Source: Xanthomonas prunicola
Lineage (GTDB): Bacteria; Pseudomonadota; Gammaproteobacteria; Xanthomonadales; Xanthomonadaceae
DNA length: 64,000 nt
Direction: 5' to 3'
Assembly: GCF_002846205.1 (NCBI RefSeq)
Contig: NZ_PHKV01000001.1
Coordinates: forward strand, 1,302,001-1,366,000
In this document: one piece after another, positions 13,831 through 24,538 of the stretch
How positions within the stretch are numbered: position 1 is the first letter of the stretch
Layout of the letters: the number at the start of each line of letters is the position of its first letter
Position numbers and translations under genes: made by a program
The notes under the pieces: model-generated
Databases searched by the model: none
What the model saw: only the letters and a program-made list of their open reading frames with translations
Told to the model about the DNA's origin: nothing

Positions 13831-14277
13831 GTGTGTGCGGCGGCGAGATGGCAAGCCTGTCGGGCCGTGCAGCGGACGCGAAAGTTTACCCGTCTGTGCC
13901 TCGCCCTGTCTGCTAGGTCGCGTGTGCCTGCAGCGATCCAAGTATCTATAGCCTTGAGATCAGGTAGCGGCGGCGACAACGAAAAAGCCCAGCAGCGGCT
14001 GGGCTTTGCGCATCACATTTCAGAGTTCCGTTGCGCCACCGTTGTACAGCTATCTCCAACGGACCGACGCACCCGAGCAGATTGCGGCACGGTGTGGGAG
14101 CTTGGTGTTGCCGAGGCTGGCTTGGTTGGCAGTGGATCGCAGCATGACGATCAGGACGCTGGGGCGGCGAGCGCGATGATCGGGATAACGCGTGGGGTGG
14201 CGCTGGCAAACGCGCGATCTAGAAGCAACCGGCAGAACTTCCTACTCCCAAAATCACCAATCCCGAATTCCCGCCTC
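13831..14277. other. Intergenic stretch after the prophage boundary
   Basis: No gene is supported in these 447 bases. The stretch holds the tRNA upstream region, a bidirectional-looking hairpin (13984-14007) and, at 14243-14276, a short 'AATCCCGAATTCCC'-type sequence that recurs near 30003-30390. Chromosomal character (core-like composition) begins here. Confidence 0.5.
13984..14007 (-). terminator. Intrinsic terminator for the minus-strand 81-residue gene
   Basis: A perfect 10-bp stem (AAAGCCCAGC / GCTGGGCTTT, 4-base loop) is followed on the minus strand by additional T residues (TTTTTC), the orientation for transcripts coming from 14523. Confidence 0.75.
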
Positions 14278-14523
14278 TCACGCATCCATCGTCTCGAACT
14301 GACCGTCAATCAACTGCCGACCCGCACGAAACCCGTGCGCGATGGCCTCCTTGTACGTCGCATGGCCTGGCCCGTTAACGGCGATGCGCGGCTGACGCTT
14401 GCCGCCAAGTGCGTAAACATCCACCCACAGCGTCCACTTGGCATCCGGGGAAGCCTGCTCGACGCGTACGCGGATCTCGTGCTCGCGATACGTGGTTGTT
14501 TCGAAGCGGCTTTGCCTGCTCAT
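14278..14523 (-). CDS. Hypothetical protein, 81 residues
   Basis: Small soluble protein on the chromosome side of the prophage. It reads as an alternating strand/helix fold: 'HEIRVRVEQASPDAKWTLWVDVY' strands, then 'YKEAIAHGFRAGRQLID'. The layout resembles short CV_2116/DUF6566-like proteins, an uncertain match. The ATG at 14523 is preferred to an upstream TTG in the same frame. It is transcribed toward its own terminator and away from rpoD, with a 267-bp gap to the rpoD stop. Confidence 0.6.
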   Translation of the reverse strand: MSRQSRFETTTYREHEIRVRVEQASPDAKWTLWVDVYALGGKRQPRIAVNGPGHATYKEAIAHGFRAGRQLIDGQFETMDA

Positions 14524-14735
14524 AAGACGATTCCGTTTCCGTTCGTCCGTCACGTTAGAAGTCGCGGTCAAAACGCGACGTGAGGTTTACGGAAACATCT
14601 GTTTAATGTTGCATGGCCGTGTGGCTTCGTCGCCATTGCGTGAACGCCTCAACGCCCGCGTCACCGGTGCGTGGTGTATTGCATGCGGCCGCAGCCTAAA
14701 AGCCGAGATAGGAAACTGCCGCACCCACAACGCAA

Positions 14736-14757
14736 CAGCCCCGCATGAGCGGGGCTG
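14736..14757 (-). terminator. Terminator downstream of rpoD
   Basis: A perfect 9-bp stem (CAGCCCCGC / GCGGGGCTG, loop ATGA) lies 34 bases after the rpoD stop. The T-run on the minus strand is weak (TTG), so termination may be partial. Confidence 0.6.
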
Positions 14758-14790
14758 CTGGGTGATCACTGCACGGGTAAGACCGAGGGG

Positions 14791-16665
<1,875 letters not shown>

Positions 16666-16772
16666 GAGTGCTCGCGCCACCGGCTTTGAGATTGGAAAGA
16701 GAACCTAGCATTATACCAGCGTGAAGCCCGGTCTGCCGGAATCAAGACGGGACCGCTGGTGGACGTGGGTTT

Positions 16773-17213
16773 CTAGGGTCTGAGAAGGAAGGTCACCGGG
16801 CCGTCATTGACCAGGTCGACAACCATATGGGCACCGAATCGCCCGGTTTCCACCCCGCCGCGGTGTTTTTCGCGACAAATACCCACTAATTGATTGAACG
16901 CCCGTTCAGCCTCCTCGGGGGGTGCCGCCGTGCTGAAACCTGGGCGGTTGCCGGAGCGGGTATCTGCAGCCAGGGTGAACTGGCTCACCAGCAACAGTCC
17001 GCCGCCGGTATCGGTGAGTGAGCGATTCATCTTGCCGGCGTCGTCGCCGAAGACGCGGTAGCTGAGCAGGCGCTCGGCCAGGCGCCGGATCTGCGCGTCG
17101 CTGTCGCCGGGCTCCACGCCGATCAGGGCCAGCAGGCCGGGACCGATCTGCCCGACGATCTGGTCATCGACCGTGACGCTGGCGCGGGTGACGCGCTGGA
17201 TCAGTGCAAGCAT
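16773..17213 (-). CDS. dtd: D-aminoacyl-tRNA deacylase
   Basis: Dtd removes D-amino acids and misattached glycine from tRNAs as a cytoplasmic proofreading enzyme. The 146-residue length is the family norm. The active-site 'SQFTLAADT' segment and the Gly-cisPro region, '[11 protein letters not shown]' and 'NDGPVTF' near the C terminus, are present. The ATG at 17213 gives the typical '[13 protein letters not shown]' start; in-frame sequence upstream does not fit the family. It is divergent from the acyltransferase gene, with about 100 bp between the starts, and ends about 107 bp before the rpoD start. Confidence 0.95.
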   Translation of the reverse strand: MLALIQRVTRASVTVDDQIVGQIGPGLLALIGVEPGDSDAQIRRLAERLLSYRVFGDDAGKMNRSLTDTGGGLLLVSQFTLAADTRSGNRPGFSTAAPPEEAERAFNQLVGICREKHRGGVETGRFGAHMVVDLVNDGPVTFLLRP

Positions 17214-17313
17214 GGGCATGGGCGGGCAGCAAACTGTGTCGCGCAGCATGCCTAGCGCTGTTCGCACTGTCACGCGCGGGCCTTCGCCGACTGCGCTGTT
17301 TAGAATTGTGCGG

Positions 17314-18228
17314 ATGAAATCCGATGTCCGCGCCAGACTGCTCTATGCCACCGCCGCCACCGTGGGCCGCCTGCCGTGGCCGTTGCTCAAACGCCTGGCC
17401 GATGCGCTGGCCTGGAGCTGGCGCAAGCTCAATGCGCGCGAAGCCCGCGTGGCGCTCCGCAATCTGGAACTGGCGTATCCGGAACTGAGTGCCGAGCAGC
17501 GCGCGCAGTTGCACGCACAGATCCTGCAATCGACTGCGCGGCAGACACTGGAGGTCCTGCGCACCTGGACCCGCCCGCCGGCCGAAAATCTCGCGCGCCT
17601 GCAACGCAATGGGCAAGAGCTCTACGACGCGGCACTGGCGTCCGGGCGTGGGGTGATCGTGGCGGCGCCGCACTTCGGCAACTGGGAGCTGCTCAACCAG
17701 TGGCTGTCCGAACGCGGGCCCATCGCGATTGTCTACCGGCCGCCCGAGTCCGAGGCGGTGGACGGTTTCCTGCAGCTGGCGCGCGGCGGCGACAACGTGC
17801 GCCAGGTGCGTGCCGAGGGCCCTGCGGTGCGGCAGTTGTTCAAGGTGCTCAAGGACGGCGGCGCGGTCGGCATCCTGCCCGACCAGCAGCCGAAGATGGG
17901 CGATGGCGTGTTTGCGCCGTTCTTCGGCATCCCGGCCTTGACCATGACCCTGGTCAATCGGCTGGCCGAGCGCACCGGCGCCACCGTGCTGTACGGCTGG
18001 TGCGAACGCGCCGGCGGCGACCTGCAATTCGCGCTGCATGTGCAGCCGGCCGACCCGGCAGTGGCCGACGCCGACCCGGTGCGCGCCGCCAGCGCGCTCA
18101 ACGCGGGCATCGAACAGATCGCCCGGCGCGACCCGGCGCAATACCAGTGGACCTACAAGCGCTACACGCTGCGCCCGCCGGGCAGCGGCGAGCCCAACCC
18201 GTATGCGACCGAGCGGCATCCGCATTGA
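17314..18228 (+). CDS. Lipid A biosynthesis acyltransferase, LpxL/HtrB-like
   Basis: This 304-residue enzyme belongs to the LpxL/LpxM family of inner-membrane-associated acyltransferases that add secondary acyl chains to lipid A. The family H-x4-E catalytic motif is visible as 'HFGNWE' near residue 116. '[18 protein letters not shown]' and 'YQWTYKRY' are further family motifs. An N-terminal hydrophobic/amphipathic stretch would anchor it to the membrane. The ATG at 17314 is chosen because upstream sequence in the frame runs over the dtd gene. Whether it acts like LpxL or another member cannot be told from sequence alone. Confidence 0.9.
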   Translation: MKSDVRARLLYATAATVGRLPWPLLKRLADALAWSWRKLNAREARVALRNLELAYPELSAEQRAQLHAQILQSTARQTLEVLRTWTRPPAENLARLQRNGQELYDAALASGRGVIVAAPHFGNWELLNQWLSERGPIAIVYRPPESEAVDGFLQLARGGDNVRQVRAEGPAVRQLFKVLKDGGAVGILPDQQPKMGDGVFAPFFGIPALTMTLVNRLAERTGATVLYGWCERAGGDLQFALHVQPADPAVADADPVRAASALNAGIEQIARRDPAQYQWTYKRYTLRPPGSGEPNPYATERHPH

Positions 18229-18276
18229 TCGCCGCCCCGCGCAACCTGATCGAGCGCGGCAACCGGGTTGGGTGCA

Positions 18277-18798
18277 TCAGTCGTCGTGCGGGTCTGCAGG
18301 CGTGGCCAGAATGCGTTGGTAGAACGCCAGGTCCAGCCAGCGCCCGAACTTGAAACCAGCTTCACGCACGGTGCCGGCATGGGTGAAGCCGAACTGTTCG
18401 TGCAAGGCGATGCTGGCCTGATTGCTGGCATCGATGCCGCCCACCAGCACGTGCACGCCGCGCGCTTGCGCCGCTGCGATCAATGCTTGCAGCAGCAGGC
18501 GCCCCAGGCCTTTACCGCGATGGTCGCGATGCACGTAGATCGAATGCTCGACGCTGTACTTGAACGCCGGCCAGGCGCGAAAGGTGCCATAGCTGGCAAA
18601 GCCCATCAGAGTGCCGTCGGCGTCCTCCACGCCAATCACCGGAAAGCCGCCCGCCTGCTTGGTGGCGAACCAACCGACCATGCTTTCCGGTGGCCGTGGC
18701 CGATAGTCGTACAGCGCAGTGGAATTGGCGATGGCTTCGTTGAAGATGTCCAGAATGGCGCCAGCGTGGCGCGCGTGGCTGCAATCGACAATGTGCAT
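18277..18798 (-). CDS. GNAT family N-acetyltransferase, phosphinothricin-acetyltransferase-like
   Basis: This 173-residue protein has the GNAT fold with the acetyl-CoA pyrophosphate loop 'HRGKGLGRLLLQALI' around residues 95-110. The N terminus 'IVDCSHARHAGAILDIFNEA' and 'STALYDYRPR' are typical of the phosphinothricin / methionine sulfoximine acetyltransferase (Pat/MddA) subgroup, which acetylates amino-acid analogues. The ATG at 18798 matches the usual start of the family. The gene converges with the acyltransferase gene (49-bp gap) and is monocistronic. The physiological substrate is not evident. Confidence 0.88.
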   Translation of the reverse strand: MHIVDCSHARHAGAILDIFNEAIANSTALYDYRPRPPESMVGWFATKQAGGFPVIGVEDADGTLMGFASYGTFRAWPAFKYSVEHSIYVHRDHRGKGLGRLLLQALIAAAQARGVHVLVGGIDASNQASIALHEQFGFTHAGTVREAGFKFGRWLDLAFYQRILATPADPHDD

Positions 18799-19042
18799 GG
18801 GGCCCGACGACCGTGGAAGTGGCCCGATTAGAAAGCATTGCCAGGCGCTGAACAACGCGGGACGTAGGCAACCAATCGGCGCATGGCGCGCCACTCAACC
18901 GGCAGCGGCTGGATGCAGCGTTCTACCCGGTCGTGGCGACTGCCTGTTGCCAGGCGCGCGACAATGGGCAGACGCGATCCCATAGTGACCGCAGCGGCGT
19001 CCGCCTTGAAGCGGCCGTGGCAATCCCCATTTGGAGTCGTGC

Positions 19043-20176
19043 ATGAGCAGCCTCGTCCCCTCCCCCAGCGCACAGGCCTTCGGCGATCCGGCGGCGATTC
19101 GCTGTGAGCGCGCCGCTTCCGAGTTGCGCGCCGGGCGCCCGGTACTGCTGACGGCGGCGGATGGGCAAGCGCGGGCGGTGCTGGCAGTGGACAGCAGCAC
19201 GGCGAAGTCGTACGCCGCGTTCGCCCGCGCCGCACAGGGCCGCCACTATCTGTTCGTGACGCCGACCCGCGCCCAGGTGCTGGGCTTGAGCGCGCCACAG
19301 GGCGCGCGCGTGGGCTTGATCGATCACAGCTACGACCGGCTCGCCGCGCTTGCCTACCTGCGCGACACCCCGGTGCCCACCCAATGGACGGCCGGCGATG
19401 CGCTGGATGCCGGCGGCGTGGAAATCGCGCGGCTTGGCTTGCTGCTGCCGGCATTGCTGGCGGTGGAACTGCGCGATGTGCACGACCATGCCGCGTTCGC
19501 CGGCTGCCAGTCGTTGGCGCTGGAGGATTTGAGCCGCGGCTGCGCCACCTCCGCGGCCGCCGGCTACGAATTGGTGACCCGCACCCCGGTGCCGTTGCGC
19601 GGCCTGGGCATGAGCGAATTTGTGGTGTTTCGTGGCGGCGTGGCGCAGCGCGACCAGGTGGCAATCGTGGTCGGCCAGCCGGACCTGACGAGTGCCGTGC
19701 CGGTGCGTGTGCATTCGTCGTGCCTGACCGGCGACCTGTTCGGCTCGCTCAAATGCGATTGCGGCGACCAGCTGCGACACGGACTGGCCAAGCTGAAAGA
19801 ACTCGGCGGCGGCGTGCTGCTGTACCTGGATCAGGAAGGACGCGGCACCGGCATCGCCGCCAAGATGCGCGCCTACGGCTATCAGCATGCTGGCCTGGAC
19901 ACGATTGATGCCGACGCGCAGCTGGGCTTCGGCCCGGACGAGCGCCGTTACGGCAGTGCGGTGGCGATGCTGCGCGGGCTGGGCATTAGCCGGATCCGGC
20001 TGTTGACCAACAACCCGGCCAAGGCCGAGCGCTTGCGCGCGGCCGGCATCGCGGTCGAAGATCGCATCGCCATTACCGGCGACATCACCGCCGAAAACGA
20101 GCAGTACCTGCGCACCAAGGCCGCACGCGCCGGACATGCGCTGGATGTGGATGCATTGATCCTGGCCGCGCAGTAG
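19043..20176 (+). CDS. ribA: GTP cyclohydrolase II with an N-terminal extension
   Basis: RibA opens the imidazole ring of GTP in the first committed step of riboflavin synthesis. The catalytic domain is the C-terminal half: zinc ligands in 'CLTGDLFGSLKCDCGDQL' (three Cys), the nucleotide/active-site segment 'DQEGRGTGIAAKMRAY', and 'LLTNNPAKAERL'. The protein is 377 residues, about 180 longer than E. coli RibA. The N-terminal half is not a working RibB: the acidic and 'RxGHT'-type motifs of DHBP synthase are not seen. The ATG at 19043 has GGAG upstream; an in-frame TTG at 19031 is less likely. It stands apart from any rib operon in this window. Confidence 0.92.
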   Translation: MSSLVPSPSAQAFGDPAAIRCERAASELRAGRPVLLTAADGQARAVLAVDSSTAKSYAAFARAAQGRHYLFVTPTRAQVLGLSAPQGARVGLIDHSYDRLAALAYLRDTPVPTQWTAGDALDAGGVEIARLGLLLPALLAVELRDVHDHAAFAGCQSLALEDLSRGCATSAAAGYELVTRTPVPLRGLGMSEFVVFRGGVAQRDQVAIVVGQPDLTSAVPVRVHSSCLTGDLFGSLKCDCGDQLRHGLAKLKELGGGVLLYLDQEGRGTGIAAKMRAYGYQHAGLDTIDADAQLGFGPDERRYGSAVAMLRGLGISRIRLLTNNPAKAERLRAAGIAVEDRIAITGDITAENEQYLRTKAARAGHALDVDALILAAQ

Positions 20177-20248
20177 CGCGCCCGGCGCCGGATGTGCCTG
20201 CACTCGGCGGCCGGCTATGCTTGCGAACCGCTTCTGCAGGCTAGCCTC

Positions 20249-20791
20249 GTGCACGACGCTCCACCGCCGCACCCCGACGTCATCGTCCAGCCTGCTCCGG
20301 CAGCAGCGTCAGCCGTGAACCACAGCCAATGGCAGTCGCTGCCGCGTCGTGGTGCCTATGTGGCCGCAGCCAACGGCGCGCTCGGCGGCGGATGTGCGGG
20401 CCTGATCGCAGGCGGCGTCACGGCTGTCTGGCTGCACGCCTGGCATCAGTGGCCGGCGGTGCTGGGCGTAACCGCGGTCATCGCGCTGCTGGGTGCGTGG
20501 TTTGCAGTCAAACGACACCGGCTGACGCACTGGAAACTCGATCAGCATGGTCTGGCGCTGCAGCGCGGCCATCTGTGGCAAAGCGATACACGCGTTCCGA
20601 TCTCGCGCGTGCAGCACGTGGACCTCCGCCGCGGGCCGATCGAACGCGCTACTGGCCTGACCACGCTGGTGGTACATACCGCCGGCAGCCGCCTCAATGC
20701 CGTGGCGCTGTCGGGGCTGGATCAGGACGATGCCGAACGCCTGCGTGATCGCTTGGCCCGCCAGCTCGATCACGACGACGACGCGCTATGA
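20249..20791 (+). CDS. Bacterial PH-domain (bPH2) membrane protein, YdbS-like
   Basis: This protein of about 180 residues has a polar N terminus, a hydrophobic hairpin of two membrane segments ('GCAGLIAGGVTAVWLHAWH' and 'AVLGVTAVIALLGAWFAV'), then a bPH2 domain with the usual 'WKLDQHGLALQRGHLWQSDTRVPISRVQHVDL' opening (split over about residues 95-125). It resembles E. coli YdbS. The GTG at 20249 is taken as start; an ATG at 20192 in the same frame would add 19 residues. It overlaps the next gene (YdbT-like) by ATGA, and the two are almost certainly one operon and one complex. The function of YdbS/YdbT is not established. Confidence 0.82.
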   Translation: MHDAPPPHPDVIVQPAPAAASAVNHSQWQSLPRRGAYVAAANGALGGGCAGLIAGGVTAVWLHAWHQWPAVLGVTAVIALLGAWFAVKRHRLTHWKLDQHGLALQRGHLWQSDTRVPISRVQHVDLRRGPIERATGLTTLVVHTAGSRLNAVALSGLDQDDAERLRDRLARQLDHDDDAL

Positions 20792-22293
20792 GCGCCATCG
20801 AACACCCCGATAACGACGAACAGCGCCTGCATCCGTTGTCGTGGGTGTTCGTCTTGCTACAGCAGATCCGTCAGTTCCTGATTCCGCTGGCCGCGCTGAT
20901 CCTGTTCGGCAGCCGCGACGGCAGTAGCGATTTTGCCGACCAGATCGCCACCGGCGTGGTGATTGCGGTGCTGGTGGCGATTTCGGTGCTGCGTTACTTC
21001 ACCTACCGCTACCGGATCGGCCGCGATGGCGTGGCGATTCGCAGTGGTCTGCTGGAACGCAGCCGGCGCGATATTCCGTTTGCACGCATCCATAACGTGG
21101 TGGTGCATCAATCGCTGTTGCACCGCCTGGCCGGCGTGGCCGAGGTCCGCCTGGAATCGGCCGGCGGGCACAAGCCGGAAGCGGAGATGCGCGTGCTGCG
21201 TTTGGATCAGGCACTGGCGCTGGAAGATCTGATCCGTCGCCGCGCGACGGACGCGGATGTCCCGGCACCGCACATCGAAGAAGATAGCGGCAGCCTGTTG
21301 CGCCTGCCGATGGCCGAGGTGATCCGGCTGGGGCTGATCTCCAATCGCGGCATGGTGGTGGTGGCCGCCAGCTTCGGCGTGATCTACCAGATGATTCCGC
21401 GCCGCACGGTGTCCAACTTCGTCGAGCACAATGGCGAGTTGGCCTATCGCTACGTCAGCCAGATCCATCCCGGCGTCGCGGTCACGGCAACGCTGGTGAC
21501 GATCGCCACGCTTGCCGTGCTTGTGGCGATGCGCGCGCTGTCGGTGGCCCTGGCAGTGACGCAGTACCACGGCTTCCATCTGAGCGAATCCGAGCGCCGC
21601 CTCACCGTGGAGCGCGGGCTGCTGACGCGGATTCGCAGCAGCGTGGCATTGCGGCGGATCCAGTCCTGGACGTTGTACGAAGGACTGCTGCACCGCCTGT
21701 TCGGTCGTCGCCAGTTGCGGGTGGATACCGCAGTGGCCGGCAGAGGCGATAACGAAGGCAGCGCACTGAAGGAGCTCGCCCCCATTGCCGACCCGCAACA
21801 TTGCGATGCGTTGCTGCAACGCCTGCTGCCGGGTATCGCATGGCCGCCGGCGCAGTGGCAGTCGATCGCCACGCATTGCTGGTGGCGATTGAGTCTGCCC
21901 ACAGCGCTGATGCTCCTGCCCCTGGTGGCGGCCCTGGCGTGGCAGTTCGGCAGCCAGGCCTTGTGGTTGCTGGCGTGGCTGCCGTGGAGCGCGTTCAAGG
22001 CACAGCGCCAGGTGCAGCGCATGGCCTACGCAGTGGATGCGCGTTTCGTCGCGGTGCGCGGTGGCTGGTGGAAGCGCTGGTGGCGGCTGGCCGAGCTGGA
22101 CAAGTTGCAGGCGTTGCAACTGCAACGCTCGCCGCTGGATCGGCTTTCCGGCACTGCCACGCTATGGCTGGATACGGCCGGCGCCAGTGCAACCGGCCCG
22201 GCATTGCGTCTGCGTTTCGTGCCGTTTGCCCAAGCGCAGGCATTGCAGTCGCAACTCGCTGCCGCATTGGCGCGGCGCAAGTTGCGCTGGTGA
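20788..22293 (+). CDS. PH-domain membrane protein with repeated bPH2 modules, YdbT-like
   Basis: This 501-residue polytopic protein has three bPH2 repeats, each after a pair of membrane segments. The first starts near residue 75 ('YRIGRDGVAIRSGLLERSRRD'), the second near 265 ('FHLSESERRLTVERGLL') and the third near 415 ('YAVDARFVAVRGGWWKR'). Each repeat has the 'I/F-x-R-I-x-x-V/W' strand typical of YdbT. It is translationally coupled to the upstream YdbS-like gene. A role at the cell envelope is likely from the membrane layout; lipid or protein partners are unknown. Confidence 0.86.
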   Translation: MSAIEHPDNDEQRLHPLSWVFVLLQQIRQFLIPLAALILFGSRDGSSDFADQIATGVVIAVLVAISVLRYFTYRYRIGRDGVAIRSGLLERSRRDIPFARIHNVVVHQSLLHRLAGVAEVRLESAGGHKPEAEMRVLRLDQALALEDLIRRRATDADVPAPHIEEDSGSLLRLPMAEVIRLGLISNRGMVVVAASFGVIYQMIPRRTVSNFVEHNGELAYRYVSQIHPGVAVTATLVTIATLAVLVAMRALSVALAVTQYHGFHLSESERRLTVERGLLTRIRSSVALRRIQSWTLYEGLLHRLFGRRQLRVDTAVAGRGDNEGSALKELAPIADPQHCDALLQRLLPGIAWPPAQWQSIATHCWWRLSLPTALMLLPLVAALAWQFGSQALWLLAWLPWSAFKAQRQVQRMAYAVDARFVAVRGGWWKRWWRLAELDKLQALQLQRSPLDRLSGTATLWLDTAGASATGPALRLRFVPFAQAQALQSQLAAALARRKLRW

Positions 22294-22453
22294 TCAACGC
22301 TCGCGATCAGTGGTTGCACTGATCAACATCGGCGATCAGCCGTGCTGTTGAGCGGCTTCGGCAACGCGCGCTACTGCACTTTTCGATGACAACGACCAGG
22401 TCCGGCAAGGCGTCGCCGATCGTCATCCCCGCGCTCGTGACCGCTGATCATGC

Positions 22454-23509
22454 TCAGCGTTGCGCCGGCCCCCAGTAGCCCAGCTCACGACGGATCTGCA
22501 GCCTGCGCCACACCGCGCCCAGCGGTTTGCGCCGCAGTTTGCCCAGCGTGCCGGCAAGAAAGTCCTCGGTGGCTGCAATCACGCGCTCGGAGGAACGCCC
22601 GTCGCGGTACGGATGGATCGCATCGGCGTAGCTGGCAAGTGCGCTGCGCAATGCTGCATCCGGGGCCAGCGCGCGCGCCAGCTGTTGCGGCAACTGCTCG
22701 GCCTGTTGGAAGTCCAGCATGTGCGGCTGCGGCACGCGGTTGCGAAAGGTCACCACCGGTTTGTGCTGCACCACGAACTCGGACACGATCGAGGATGTAT
22801 CCGAGACCAGCACGTCGGCCGCGCGTTGCGCTGCCATGACTTCTTCGGGCTCGATGAAGCGTGCGTTGGCACCAGCCAGTGCGCGATAGCGCTCGAACAA
22901 CGCTGGAGCGCACTTCGGGTGCAAGGTCAGCAGCCAGTAGTGCGCGCCGCGCGCGATGTCGGCAGCGATCTGGTCATAGAGCGCAGGCGCTGCGCTCAGC
23001 CGCTCGGTGAAGGTGGAACCGAACAGGATTACCGGGCGGCCAGCGGCTGGCGCGCGCAAGGCGGCGCTGCGTCCACCATCGTCGCGAAAGACCGGATCGA
23101 GCTTGGGCCAGCCCGTTTCCACCACCGCAAAATGGCCCTCGCGCTGAGCCAGCGCGCGGAACGGCGCGGTGGTGGCCGGGCCTTGCGTGCAATACAGATC
23201 GAACAGGCCGCGCACGCGGAAATGGCCGCGGTTGTCCTCGCGCTTTTGCACATTGAAGCCGTGGAACAGCTGCACTTTCGCGCCCGACACAAACGGCGGC
23301 ACCCAGTTGGCCGCGCTAAATACCGCGCGCGGACGCAAGGCGAGCGCCTCGCGCAGGCCAACCTGGCGCACGCCCGGCAGCGCCAGTCCGCGCGCGCCGC
23401 CTTCGAACCAGGCCGACACCGCGTGCCCGGAGGCCTGTAATGCCTGCGCCAATGGCGCCAGAATAGGCAACGCGTAACGCTCCGTTGCGAACAGCAGGTA
23501 ATCGGCCAT
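22454..23509 (-). CDS. CDP-glycerol glycerophosphotransferase-like protein (surface polysaccharide)
   Basis: This 351-residue cytoplasmic GT-B-like protein matches the CDP-glycerol:poly(glycerophosphate) glycerophosphotransferase superfamily. The support is the conserved 'LFHGFNVQKRE' histidine region near residue 83, 'LLTLHPKC' near 195, and the donor-site segment 'ADVLVSDTSSIVSEF' near 235. In Gram-negative genomes such proteins modify LPS core or capsule. The start is ATG 23509, with GAGGA at good spacing; a GTG one codon upstream is possible. It is divergent from the glycosyltransferase gene with only three bases between the two start codons, so each gene's promoter must lie within the other's coding sequence. 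Confidence 0.82.
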   Translation of the reverse strand: MADYLLFATERYALPILAPLAQALQASGHAVSAWFEGGARGLALPGVRQVGLREALALRPRAVFSAANWVPPFVSGAKVQLFHGFNVQKREDNRGHFRVRGLFDLYCTQGPATTAPFRALAQREGHFAVVETGWPKLDPVFRDDGGRSAALRAPAAGRPVILFGSTFTERLSAAPALYDQIAADIARGAHYWLLTLHPKCAPALFERYRALAGANARFIEPEEVMAAQRAADVLVSDTSSIVSEFVVQHKPVVTFRNRVPQPHMLDFQQAEQLPQQLARALAPDAALRSALASYADAIHPYRDGRSSERVIAATEDFLAGTLGKLRRKPLGAVWRRLQIRRELGYWGPAQR

Positions 23510-23512
23510 CAC

Positions 23513-24337
23513 ATGTCCTCTTCGACCGCACCCGACGAACGGCCTCGCATTTCGGCCTGCATTATCGCGTTCAATGAGGCCGATCGCCTACGCGACTGTC
23601 TGACCTCGCTGGCGTTCTGCGACGAGATCGTGGTGGTGGACTCCGGCTCCACCGACGCCACTGCGGACATCGCCAGCGCGCACGGTGCGCGTGTGCTGCA
23701 ACGCGCCTTCGATGGCTACCGCAGCCAGAAGGCATTCTGCGTGGCACAGGCCAGCCATGACTGGGTGTTGTGTCTGGACGCCGACGAACGCGTCAGCGAT
23801 GACCTGCGCACCTCGATCATCGCTGCGCGCGATGCCGGTTTCGCCACTGCGGCCGGCTATCGCTTTGCACGTTTATCGGACTACTTTGGCCGCTTCCTGC
23901 GCCACGGCAATGCATATCCGGACCGGGTGCTGCGCTTGTTCGACCGTCGCCGGGGCGGCTGGCGCGGCAAGCGCGAGATCCACGAGGCGGCCAGCGTGGA
24001 TGGCGCCGTCGCGACACTGGCGGGCGATCTGATCCATTACCCGTACCGCTCGCTGATGCAGCAACTCGCCAAGACCCAGCGCTACGCGCAGATGATGGCC
24101 GAACACGAACACGCACGCGGCAAACGCGCCACCTGGAGCAAGCTGGTGTTGGCGCCGGCCTGGCGCTTCTGGCGTGGTTATCTGCTGCGCGGCGGCTTTC
24201 GCGATGGCTGGCATGGGCTGATCTACGCCTATGTGCGCGCCAATTACGTGCGCCAGAAGACCATCATGCTGTGGCTGCTGCAGCACCACCAGCCGGTGCA
24301 GGACCCGCCACGCGCGCCGGATCAGCGCAGCGAATAA
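23513..24337 (+). CDS. Family 2 glycosyltransferase, LPS core type (WaaE/LgtF-like)
   Basis: This 274-residue GT-A enzyme carries the N-terminal Rossmann strand 'ISACIIAFNEADRLRDCL', 'VVVDSGSTDAT', and the metal-binding acidic motif 'CLDADERVSDDL' near residue 90. The C-terminal half, with 'YPYRSLMQQLAKTQRYA' and 'GGFRDGWHGLIYAYVRANY', is typical of LPS inner-core beta-1,4-glucosyltransferases of the WaaE/LgtF group. It would act on the cytoplasmic face of the inner membrane. Neighbours with CDP-glycerol transferase, O-antigen ligase-like and ArnT-like functions support a surface-glycan role. The exact sugar is not readable from sequence. Confidence 0.87.
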   Translation: MSSSTAPDERPRISACIIAFNEADRLRDCLTSLAFCDEIVVVDSGSTDATADIASAHGARVLQRAFDGYRSQKAFCVAQASHDWVLCLDADERVSDDLRTSIIAARDAGFATAAGYRFARLSDYFGRFLRHGNAYPDRVLRLFDRRRGGWRGKREIHEAASVDGAVATLAGDLIHYPYRSLMQQLAKTQRYAQMMAEHEHARGKRATWSKLVLAPAWRFWRGYLLRGGFRDGWHGLIYAYVRANYVRQKTIMLWLLQHHQPVQDPPRAPDQRSE

Positions 24338-24538
24338 GTTCGGATGGAAACGTCGAGAGCTGCCTTAAAGCGACTCCGAAGGGCGCGGACGCTGCCTAGA
24401 GGCCGGCATATCCGAGTGACACACGCCGATTCCAGCAACGACTGCACCCATTTTTGATTGTGCGCATGTATTGGATCGGCCACTCAAAGCACATGCCATT
24501 GGCGCATGCGCCACATGCAGCCATTGGCGCATCCGCCG

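Noticed and set aside
13946-14209. Minus-strand frame of 87 codons beside the tRNA gene
   Set aside because: Pro/Arg/His-rich translation, crosses a strong terminator hairpin, no ribosome binding site.
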